Shown here in pieces: positions 6,331 through 12,386 of a DNA stretch of 14,315 nucleotides (positions within the stretch are counted from its first letter, which is position 1; every line of letters starts with the position of its first letter). The DNA lies in assembly GCA_008636095.1 (NCBI GenBank), contig VSJD01000140.1:1-14315 (forward strand), written 5' to 3'. This DNA is from Kiritimatiellota bacterium. Lineage in GTDB: Bacteria > Verrucomicrobiota > Kiritimatiellia > JAAZAB01. The notes under the pieces were generated by a model that saw nothing but the letters and a program-made list of their open reading frames with translations, was not told the origin of the DNA and made no database searches. Position numbers and translations under genes: made by a program.

Positions 6331-7155
6331 CTATTTTGCCAGTTCTTTCCAAAGTTCCTGCAAGAGTCGGCTCATGACCGGAGCGGCGCTATAGGCGGCG
6401 GCGGTAATTTCTTCGTGTACCAGTGGCCGGTTGCCGAGGCCGGCCGCCCGGTTGGCGATGAAAGAAAGGGCGCCTACCCGCAGGCCGGCGGCATGGGCCA
6501 GCAGTGCTTCCGGTACGGTGGACATGCCGACGGCATCCGCACCCCAGGCGCGGAACGCGCGAATTTCTGCCGGTGTTTCGTAAGTTGGACCCGAGGTCGC
6601 GAGATATACCCCGTGTGCCAGGGGGTGTCCCAGGCATTCCGCCGCGCGATCCATCCGCCGGCGCAGATCGGCGTCATACACCTGCGTCAGATCCGGGAAC
6701 CGCGCGCCCCAGCAAGCATCGTGCGGCCCGACCAGCAGATGCGCACCCATGGCGTTGATGTGGTCGTCAATGACCATCAACGTACCCGGGGTCAGGTCGG
6801 CCCGGATACCGCCGGCGGCGTTGGTCAGCACCACAAGTGAAGCGCCAAATGTCTTAAGCAGGTAAATGGGAAATGCAACGCTCTCCCAGCCGGCGCCTTC
6901 GTACCAGTGTCGGCGTCCCAGGAAAACAAACGTTTCAAGGCCGGAACATGTTCCCCAGAGCAGGGCGCCGTCGTGGCCGGCCACGGTCGGACGGCCCAAT
7001 CCGGGAATGGCACGATAATCCAGGCGGCCTTGCATTTCAAAAGCCGTTGCGGTCGCGCGCCAGCCGGAGCCCAAGATGAGTCCCACCACGGGTTTCGCCG
7101 TGGGAAATGCGGTCCGGACAGCCTGCGTACCTTGTGCCAGCATTGCTAGATTCAT
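6331..7155 (-). CDS. punA: Purine nucleoside phosphorylase (trimeric type)
   Basis: This 274-residue protein catalyses phosphorolysis of purine (deoxy)nucleosides to base plus (deoxy)ribose-1-phosphate. It matches the trimeric, human-like PNP class in order and spacing: phosphate-binding GLILGSGW (25-32, Ser30), AGHDGALLWG (59-68, His61), GRRHWYEG (80-87, with Arg81, His83, Tyr85 and Glu86), TNAAGGIRADLTPG (111-124, Asn112), SGPTYETPAE (188-197, Glu193), VGMSTVPEALLA (209-220), FIANRAAG (232-239, Asn235) and HEE (247-249, His247). The Asn in the base pocket fits specificity for 6-oxopurines (inosine, guanosine). The start ATG is preceded by AGGAG with an 8-base spacer, and that site overlaps the TAG stop of pdp, so translation is probably coupled. 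Its position between pdp and cdd fits a nucleoside-salvage operon. The symbol follows family usage; a strict orthology call was not made. Confidence 0.92.
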   Translation of the reverse strand: MNLAMLAQGTQAVRTAFPTAKPVVGLILGSGWRATATAFEMQGRLDYRAIPGLGRPTVAGHDGALLWGTCSGLETFVFLGRRHWYEGAGWESVAFPIYLLKTFGASLVVLTNAAGGIRADLTPGTLMVIDDHINAMGAHLLVGPHDACWGARFPDLTQVYDADLRRRMDRAAECLGHPLAHGVYLATSGPTYETPAEIRAFRAWGADAVGMSTVPEALLAHAAGLRVGALSFIANRAAGLGNRPLVHEEITAAAYSAAPVMSRLLQELWKELAK

Positions 7156-7166
7156 ATTATTGTCTC

Positions 7167-8468
7167 CTAAATTTCGAGCGTAATAAGCGGGGGCGGTGAA
7201 ACGTGCTCTGCAGTTATCCGGAAGGCGTCCGCGGAGAGTGCGAGCGCTTCCTCCAGGCGGTCCCGACGGTTTGTGTGCAGGATTGCCATTGTCTCGCCGA
7301 CGGTCACCGCTTCGCCGATTTTTTTCAGCGCGGCGATGCCGGCGGCAGGATCAATCGTATCTGTCACGTGCTTGCGGCCGGCGCCCAGGAGCAAAGCTGC
7401 GCGGCCGATAGCTTCGGCATTCACGGTTTGAATGAAGCCGGCGCGGTGGGCTGTAACCGGCTCACGGATGGTGGCTGAAGGCAACCGTACCGGATCATCC
7501 AGCGCGCGCGGGTCGCCGCCCTGCAGGCGCACCATGGTCTTCAAACGTTCAAAAGCCTCGCCGGACTGAAGTTTGGCGCGGAGCCGTTCCAGCGCCTGCT
7601 TTCGATCAGCGGCTACGCGGCCCATCATGAGCATGCGCGCGCCAAGTTCGAGGGTGAGCGCCACGACGTCCACCGGTCCGTTTCCCCGCAGGACGTCCAC
7701 GCTTTCCGCCACTTCCAGGGAGTTGCCGACCGCGCGGCCCAAAGGCTGATTCATATCCGTGAGGAGTGCCGCCATGTGCAGGTCCAAGCGCCGCCCCGTC
7801 GTGACCAGCGCGCGCGCCAAAGCTTCGGCATCCGCGTGTGTCGTCATAAAAGCGCCGTGCCCCCATTTCACATCCAGCACCAGTCCATCCGGCTGGGCCG
7901 CCAGTTTCTTGCTCAAAATACTGGACACGATCAGAGGGATCGCGGGCACAGTGCCGGTTACATCGCGGAGCGCGTAGAGTTTGTTATCGGCGGGGACAAT
8001 GGTTTCCGTGGCGCGGATGATGGAACAGCCGCAGGTATTCAGCACATGGAGGAAGGTGGCCTCATCGAGATGGGTGCGGTAGCCGGGGATGGATTCCAGC
8101 TTGTCAATGGTTCCGCCGGTAAGCCCCAGGCCGCGTCCGGCGATCATGGGCACGGCGATGCCACAACAGGCCACCAGTGGCGCCAGGACCAGTGACACCT
8201 TGTCGCCGATGCCGCCCGTGGAATGCTTGTCAATCTTGGGATTGCGCAGCGATGAAGTGTCCAGTGTGATGCCTGAGGCCAACATGTTCCGGGTCAGGGC
8301 CACGATTTCGTCAGGGAACATGCCTTTGAGCGTGATGGCCATGGCCAGGGCGGCCATCTGGTAATCGGGAATGGCACCGCTGGCATAGCCCCGGATAAAG
8401 AAGCCGATTTCCTCATCTGCCAGGGCGCGGCCATCGCGTTTTTTTTCAATAATCCATTGAGGTACCAT
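7167..8468 (-). CDS. pdp: Pyrimidine-nucleoside (thymidine) phosphorylase
   Basis: This 433-residue protein catalyses reversible phosphorolysis of uridine, thymidine or deoxyuridine to base plus (deoxy)ribose-1-phosphate. The N-terminal IIEKKRDGRALADEEIGFFI (6-25) matches Bacillus Pdp and supports this start. KHSTGGIGDKVSLVLAPLV (81-99) holds His82, equivalent to catalytic His85 of E. coli DeoA. The family signature GRGLGLTGGTIDKLE (111-125) is preceded by Ala instead of the usual Ser, and the usual His after GLG is Leu116 (codon 8121-8123). LYALRDVTGTV (161-171), with IVSSILSKK (177-185), keeps Arg165, Ser180 and Lys184. The C-terminal glycine-rich LLLGAGR and barrel-sandwich domain are intact and the length is normal. 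Choosing between Pdp and DeoA is not secure; the sequence resembles Pdp more. It is the first gene of the cluster, has no clear Shine-Dalgarno sequence, and its promoter candidate lies only a few bases upstream. Confidence 0.93.
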   Translation of the reverse strand: MVPQWIIEKKRDGRALADEEIGFFIRGYASGAIPDYQMAALAMAITLKGMFPDEIVALTRNMLASGITLDTSSLRNPKIDKHSTGGIGDKVSLVLAPLVACCGIAVPMIAGRGLGLTGGTIDKLESIPGYRTHLDEATFLHVLNTCGCSIIRATETIVPADNKLYALRDVTGTVPAIPLIVSSILSKKLAAQPDGLVLDVKWGHGAFMTTHADAEALARALVTTGRRLDLHMAALLTDMNQPLGRAVGNSLEVAESVDVLRGNGPVDVVALTLELGARMLMMGRVAADRKQALERLRAKLQSGEAFERLKTMVRLQGGDPRALDDPVRLPSATIREPVTAHRAGFIQTVNAEAIGRAALLLGAGRKHVTDTIDPAAGIAALKKIGEAVTVGETMAILHTNRRDRLEEALALSADAFRITAEHVSPPPLITLEI

Positions 8469-8477
8469 GGTTTATCC

Positions 8478-8505
8478 AGTATAGTATCAAATATAAGTAT
8501 GTCAA
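8478..8505 (-). promoter_or_regulatory. Sigma70 promoter for the pdp-punA-cdd-cca cluster
   Basis: Reading leftward, a perfect -35 TTGACA (8500-8505), a 16-base spacer and TATACT (8478-8483), which matches 5 of 6 -10 consensus positions. Initiation 6-8 bases further would fall at about 8470-8472, only 2-4 bases before the pdp ATG (8466-8468). The transcript would be leaderless or nearly so, which agrees with the lack of a Shine-Dalgarno sequence at pdp. Confidence 0.65.
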
Positions 8506-8624
8506 TGACCGCGATGCCGGCTGGTGTTATTGTGTAACCGGATGAAAACAGTTAATTTCTCGCGTTAGCGCTTCCCATCCCTGGCTGAGTAGTTTTCCTA
8601 ACAACTGAGCTAATTGCAAAAGTA

Positions 8625-8747
8625 GCCACAAAGATGCACAAAATTCACAAATAAGAAAGGTGGAATCAGGCTTTTCAGATGTATCATGTTATATATTAAA
8701 TTCTTATAAAATATCCAACTTTTGTGTTTCTTGTGCTTTTTTGTGGC
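8625..8747. repeat. AT-rich intergenic inverted-repeat element A
   Basis: The left arm 8625-8651 and right arm 8721-8747 are each 27 bases long and are reverse complements at 22 of 27 positions. Both arms consist of CACAAA/TTTGTG units (GCCACAAAG at the outer left end, TTTGTGGC at the outer right end). The 69-base centre is AT-rich. The composition contrasts with the surrounding GC-rich coding DNA. It has no ORF and looks like a MITE-like or REP-like dispersed element; copies elsewhere cannot be checked from this window. Confidence 0.65.
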
Positions 8748-8780
8748 AAAAATAGTTTGGAAACTGCCTCAACTGTCACC

Positions 8781-10583
8781 ATGCTTCAAACCCATAACAA
8801 CCCGAACGTGTTTCCGGAAACTGCGGACATCGAAACCGCGTCCGATGATTATGCGGGGCGGTTTGCCGGCGCGGTTGGCGCTTGGATGCTGAAGATCCAG
8901 GAAGTCGTTGTCCTCGATCTGCTCAAGGACCATCCCGGCGTCCCGACTCTCCGGGAGGTCGGGATCCTCGATGTCGGCGGCGGCCATGGCCAATTGGCCG
9001 TTCCGCTCTGCCGGGAACAGTACCCGGTGACGGTCGTCGGCAGTGCGGAAGTCTGTCGCCAGCGCCTTGCCGCCCTTGTGGATGCTGGCCAATGCCGGTT
9101 CCAGGTGGCGGATGTATTGAATCTTCCTTTTGCCGACCGGTTTTTTGACACCGTCCTGTGTTTCCGGCTGGTGACCCACTGTGCACGTTGGGAGGAACTC
9201 ATTGGCGAACTCTGCCGGGTGGCCGCGCGCGCCGTGATCGTGGATTATCCCACGAGCCAGAGCCTGAACTGCGTGGCCCCGCATTTGTTCGGCGCCAAGA
9301 AAAAGCTGGAGGGCAATACGCGCGCGTTCCGCCTGTTTCGACACGAGGAAATCGTCGGAGCATTTGCCCGCCATAGCTTTGTTCCAGGCCGGCGAATTGG
9401 CCAGTTTTTCCTGCCCATGGTCCTGCATCGCCGCCTGAAATGCCGACCGCTTTCCGCTGCAGTGGAAGGTCTATTACGCCAAGCCGGCCTGGTCCGGCGT
9501 TTGGGTTCGCCGGTCATCATGGAACTGCGGCGGCGGGAGGCCGCCGCGTTCGAGATCAGCCAGCCGCCCTGCGCAATGCCCGCCGGCACTCGTGTGCTGG
9601 TTACCGGCGCGACCGGGTTTACCGGCGCCCTCCTGGCCCGCAAACTGGTGCGCTCCGGCCTGGAGGTGCATGCCATTGCCCGGGCCTCCTCGAACCTGGA
9701 GGCGCTACGCGATCTGCACATCCATTGGCATCGGGGCAACGTATTTGACGAAGCCGTGGTGGCCGAGGCTACACAGGGTGTTGACTATATTTTCCACGTG
9801 GCGGCGGCCTACCGCGAGGCCAGGCATGCCGACGCCATGTACGCCCAAGTGCATGTGCTCAGTACCCAGCTCCTGGCCCGCGCGGCCCTGAAGAATCCCG
9901 CGTTCAAGCGGTTCGTGCACGTCTCCACGGTGGGGGTCCACGGCCATATCGCCAACCCGCCGGCCGACGAACTTTATTCCATGTGCCCCGGCGACATCTA
10001 CCAGCAGACCAAGGCGGATGCCGAACTGTGGCTGAGGAATTTTGCCCAGAAGAAGTCGTTGTCCTATACTGTGATCCGGCCGGCGGCCATTTACGGGCCG
10101 GGCGACACACGCCTGCTGAAATTTTTCCGGATGGCCTCGCACCGAATCCTGTTCCTGCTTGGGCGCAGCCAGTGCCTGTATCACCTGATTCACGTGGACG
10201 ATCTCACCAATATCATGATCCTGGCGGCGACGCATCCGGCCGCCCGGGACGAAATTTTCATTTGCGGCAACCCGGACTGTGTGACGCTCGACCAGATGGC
10301 GCGGATCGTGGCCGGCGAGCTGGGCAACCGGTTTCACCTCGTGCGCCTGCCGGCGTTCCCGTTCTTTCTGGCCGCCGATGTGTGCGAATGGGTCTGCCGC
10401 AAGCTGGGCGTCGAGCCGCCCATCCACCGGCGGCGGCTGGCGTTCTTCACCAAAGACCGGTCGTTCAATACGCGCAAACTTCGGGAAAAACTGGGATACC
10501 AGGTGCGCTATTCCAACGAGGCGGGCCTGATTCAGACCACGCGCTGGTATTGCGAACGGGGATGGCTGAAACGGCGCTCATGA
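8781..10583 (+). CDS. SAM methyltransferase fused to extended-SDR epimerase/reductase
   Basis: This 600-residue two-domain protein is called from ATG 8781. An in-frame GTG at 8724 lies inside the right arm of a repeat and is less likely; neither has a good Shine-Dalgarno sequence. Residues about 40-170 form a class I methyltransferase: motif I ILDVGGGHGQ (62-71), then ADVLNLPFADRFFDTVLCF (110-128). Residues 268-600 form an NAD(P)-binding extended SDR: VTGATGFTG (274-282, GxxGxxG), VSTVGVHG (381-388, Ser382) and the catalytic YQQTK (407-411, Tyr407 and Lys411), followed by VIRPAAIYGPGD. The SDR half resembles 3-beta-HSD/dihydroflavonol-reductase-type and nucleotide-sugar enzymes, so an envelope lipid or glycan intermediate is a reasonable substrate guess. 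The substrate is unknown. Both domains keep their key motifs and there is no stop or frameshift between them. It is the only rightward gene in the window and is flanked by two AT-rich inverted repeats. Confidence 0.88.
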   Translation: MLQTHNNPNVFPETADIETASDDYAGRFAGAVGAWMLKIQEVVVLDLLKDHPGVPTLREVGILDVGGGHGQLAVPLCREQYPVTVVGSAEVCRQRLAALVDAGQCRFQVADVLNLPFADRFFDTVLCFRLVTHCARWEELIGELCRVAARAVIVDYPTSQSLNCVAPHLFGAKKKLEGNTRAFRLFRHEEIVGAFARHSFVPGRRIGQFFLPMVLHRRLKCRPLSAAVEGLLRQAGLVRRLGSPVIMELRRREAAAFEISQPPCAMPAGTRVLVTGATGFTGALLARKLVRSGLEVHAIARASSNLEALRDLHIHWHRGNVFDEAVVAEATQGVDYIFHVAAAYREARHADAMYAQVHVLSTQLLARAALKNPAFKRFVHVSTVGVHGHIANPPADELYSMCPGDIYQQTKADAELWLRNFAQKKSLSYTVIRPAAIYGPGDTRLLKFFRMASHRILFLLGRSQCLYHLIHVDDLTNIMILAATHPAARDEIFICGNPDCVTLDQMARIVAGELGNRFHLVRLPAFPFFLAADVCEWVCRKLGVEPPIHRRRLAFFTKDRSFNTRKLREKLGYQVRYSNEAGLIQTTRWYCERGWLKRRS

Positions 10584-10593
10584 TGCCGTAAAC

Positions 10594-10737
10594 AAAAAAA
10601 ATTCCAAATGCCAAAATCCAAGGAATAGTCAAATTTCAATTAAGACAAAATAAATCCAAGTTTTATTTCCATTTCTTCCTTTGTCTTCATTGATTTTACT
10701 TCCTTTGAATTTGGTACTTGGAATTCGGAATTTTTTC
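10594..10737. repeat. AT-rich intergenic palindrome B, possible bidirectional terminator
   Basis: Left arm about 10594-10649 and right arm about 10680-10737 are reverse complements over most of their length. For example, TTTCAATTAAGACAAA faces TTTGTCTTCATTGA, and ATTCCAAATGCCAAAATCC faces GAATTTGGTACTTGGAATT. A small central stem AAATAAA/TTTATTT (10648-10654 with 10662-10668) completes a hairpin of about 144 bases. It fills the gap between two convergent genes and ends in T-runs on either strand, so it could terminate transcription from both sides. Its sequence is unrelated to element A. Confidence 0.7.
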
Positions 10738-10747
10738 CGTGACAGCG

Positions 10748-11707
10748 CTATGTCATGGGCTTGATAGCGTTTTTATCGAACATGTAGACAACGCCGCCGA
10801 AGGCCGTCATCAGGGTTGTCAACACCGATACGACAAAGGAAACGATAAAGGCCTGTGAAGAAGGCACGCCCACCAGCGCGAAGAACGCCACAAAACTGCC
10901 TTCACGCACGCCGATGCCGTTAATGGATATCGGCAATATGATCAGCAACATCATGAGCGGCACGAAGATAAAGTAATACGTCACCGGCACATGGATCCCG
11001 AAGCCCACGGCAACCGCATAAAAAACCAGGATCCTTAGTATCTGCACGAATCCGGTAAGCAGGAACGACGCCACCAGCGTTTGCGGATATTGCCGGTACT
11101 GTAAACACGATACGATCCACCGGCGCACCTGGTGGATGATTTTCCTGTCCGCCACCCGCTTGATAATCCGACGATCTACCCAGTGAATGAATTTGTTATG
11201 AAACAGGAGCGCGATGCCGAGCGTACACACCACGGCCACGGCGGCGGCGATCAGGCGTGCATTCGCCAGGCCGAAGGTATCGCCAACCATCCAGGCGCTG
11301 ACGCATCCCAGTAAAACCAACGACAGCGCGCCCATGAGCCGGTCAATCACCATGGAAGTCACCGCCAGCGAGACGTTGGCGGTGCTCTTTGAAAGATAAT
11401 ATCCCCGCACGATGTCGGCGCTGACGCTGGAGGGCAATACCAGGCCCCAGAATCCGCCGATGTAGTTGATCACCAGAAGGCGCCAAAACGTGATGGGCGA
11501 ACCTTTTGCCCGCAGGAGCAGGAGCCATTTGCTTGTGCTCAGGATGCGCTCGGTCAGCAGGAGGCCCACGGCTACGGCCATCAGGCCTAGGTTGGCGCGG
11601 CCGGCCAGTTCCAAGCTGCCCCGCCAGTCAATCAGGCGCAATGTAAAAAACAGCAACAGCAGGCTGACGCCGAATTTCAATAATTGTTTAATGCCTGCCT
11701 TGGTCAT
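10748..11707 (-). CDS. LPG-synthase/flippase-family integral membrane protein
   Basis: This 319-residue polytopic membrane protein of the lysylphosphatidylglycerol synthase transmembrane family (PF03706; YbhN/AglD/flippase-like) is called from ATG 11707. An upstream in-frame ATG at 11740 is possible; anything earlier overlaps infC and reads as non-protein-like sequence. About eight hydrophobic segments are visible, for example 11-26, 40-53, 76-92, 124-142, 152-169, 213-236, 243-262 and 284-306. The conserved LPSSVSADIVRGYYL (91-105) and NGIGVREGSF (263-272) are the family's characteristic loops. Family members move or modify lipid-linked molecules in the inner membrane; the substrate here is unknown. 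It follows infC by 41 bases and is probably co-transcribed with thrS-infC. There is no clear Shine-Dalgarno sequence at either candidate start. Confidence 0.85.
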   Translation of the reverse strand: MTKAGIKQLLKFGVSLLLLFFTLRLIDWRGSLELAGRANLGLMAVAVGLLLTERILSTSKWLLLLRAKGSPITFWRLLVINYIGGFWGLVLPSSVSADIVRGYYLSKSTANVSLAVTSMVIDRLMGALSLVLLGCVSAWMVGDTFGLANARLIAAAVAVVCTLGIALLFHNKFIHWVDRRIIKRVADRKIIHQVRRWIVSCLQYRQYPQTLVASFLLTGFVQILRILVFYAVAVGFGIHVPVTYYFIFVPLMMLLIILPISINGIGVREGSFVAFFALVGVPSSQAFIVSFVVSVLTTLMTAFGGVVYMFDKNAIKPMT

Positions 11708-11748
11708 GGTCGAGATGGTAGCCCGACCCCTGGGCGGCATCAAGCCAA

Positions 11749-12366
11749 TTAACCATTCCCGATCTGTGTGCGTGTGCGCAGATCGGGGGCAGGTGGCGGC
11801 CGTGGGGCGGGTGCCGGCGGCTTCGCCGATGCCGCCGGTGCGCCACCGGTCTTGGCTACATGCTGAGGGTGCAGGAGCATGACCAGGTTGTGGCCGAACA
11901 ACCGGGGTCCCGATTCCGGCGCGCCGACATCGGCGCAGTCCTTGATCAGGCGCGTGAACAGGCTGTACCCCAGCTCGCGATGCTCGTTTTCCCGGCCGCG
12001 GAAAAGCAGGGATATTTTTATGCGACATCCCTTTTCCAGGAAGTTGCGAATGTGATGCATCTTGGTGCAGTAATCGTGATCCTCGACGTTCGCGTGGAAT
12101 TTCATTTCCTTCAGCTCGACCCGCACCTGGTGCTTGCGGGCCATTTTTTCCCGGCGGCTTTCTTCGTACCGGAACTTGCCGAAATTCATGATGCGGCAGA
12201 CCGGTGGATTCGCATTTGGTGAAATTTCCACCAGGTCCAGGTTTTTGGATAGCGCCAATTTCAGGGCCTCGCCGGTGGCGATAATGCCGATTTGTTCGCC
12301 CGTATCCGAGATACAGCGGACCTGGGGAACACGAATACGGTTATTCACTCTGGTCGTCGTGCGAAT
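11749..12366 (-). CDS. infC: Translation initiation factor IF-3 (ATT start)
   Basis: IF-3 binds the 30S subunit, monitors initiator tRNA and the start codon, and prevents premature subunit joining. The N-domain begins RVNNRIRVPQVRCI, followed by GEALKLALSKNLDLVEISPNA and CRIMNFGKFRYE. The C-domain has KEMKFHANVEDHDYCTK and KISLLFRGRENEHRELG. I call the start at ATT (12364-12366), giving 205 residues. It is 5 bases after a strong AGGAGG (12372-12377), and its first codons read RTTTRVNNRIRVP, matching normal IF-3 N-termini. The GTG at 12348 has no Shine-Dalgarno sequence and would cut the N-terminus. The last about 30 residues are a Pro/Ala-rich tail beyond the usual family end. It lies 20 bases downstream of thrS, the classical arrangement. 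rpmI and rplT, which often follow, are absent here. Confidence 0.95.
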   Translation of the reverse strand: MRTTTRVNNRIRVPQVRCISDTGEQIGIIATGEALKLALSKNLDLVEISPNANPPVCRIMNFGKFRYEESRREKMARKHQVRVELKEMKFHANVEDHDYCTKMHHIRNFLEKGCRIKISLLFRGRENEHRELGYSLFTRLIKDCADVGAPESGPRLFGHNLVMLLHPQHVAKTGGAPAASAKPPAPAPRPPPAPDLRTRTQIGNG

Positions 12367-12377
12367 AATGACCTCCT
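12364..12377 (-). promoter_or_regulatory. infC: Shine-Dalgarno and rare ATT start of infC
   Basis: AGGAGG (12372-12377) lies 9 bases after the thrS stop codon and is followed by 5 bases and ATT (12364-12366), in frame with infC. A second ATT (12367-12369) is only 2 bases from the site and is less likely. In E. coli infC the AUU start is the basis of IF-3 autoregulation, because IF-3 discriminates against it. Confidence 0.75.
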
Positions 12378-12386
12378 GGCTTGTGG

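Larger units (their letters stand above)
8469..8780. other. Divergent intergenic region, 312 bases
   Basis: The region lies between the pdp start (leftward) and the fusion-gene start (rightward). It holds the pdp promoter (8478-8505), an imperfect hairpin at 8583-8611 (GCTGAGTAGTT against AACAACTGAGC, mostly paired, 5-base loop), and the long AT-rich inverted repeat at 8625-8747. For the rightward gene only a weak -10-like TATAAA (8705-8710) is seen, without a matching -35. No RNA gene was found. Confidence 0.6.

Noticed and set aside
8598..8612. tRNA D-arm-like string TAGCTCAGTTGTTAG on the minus strand
   Set aside because: No matching acceptor stem, anticodon arm or GGTTCGAATCC-type T-arm follows at the right distance. 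The bases are better explained by the hairpin at 8583-8611.
8724..8780. GTG start for the methyltransferase-SDR fusion
   Set aside because: The codon lies in the right arm of the inverted repeat and the added residues are encoded mostly by repeat sequence. ATG 8781 gives a normal start.
9983..10591. Second long reading frame inside the fusion gene, +2 frame
   Set aside because: Pro/Arg/Gly-rich composition and no family similarity; it is a GC-driven shadow of the SDR domain.
8469..10740. Composite transposon carrying the fusion gene
   Set aside because: The two flanking inverted-repeat elements differ in sequence, and there is no transposase or visible target-site duplication.
11708..12028. 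N-terminal extension of about 107 residues on the flippase-family protein
   Set aside because: It overlaps infC in another frame, is rich in Arg/Pro/Ala like an antisense-style shadow, and has no family similarity. Membrane-protein homology begins at ATG 11707.
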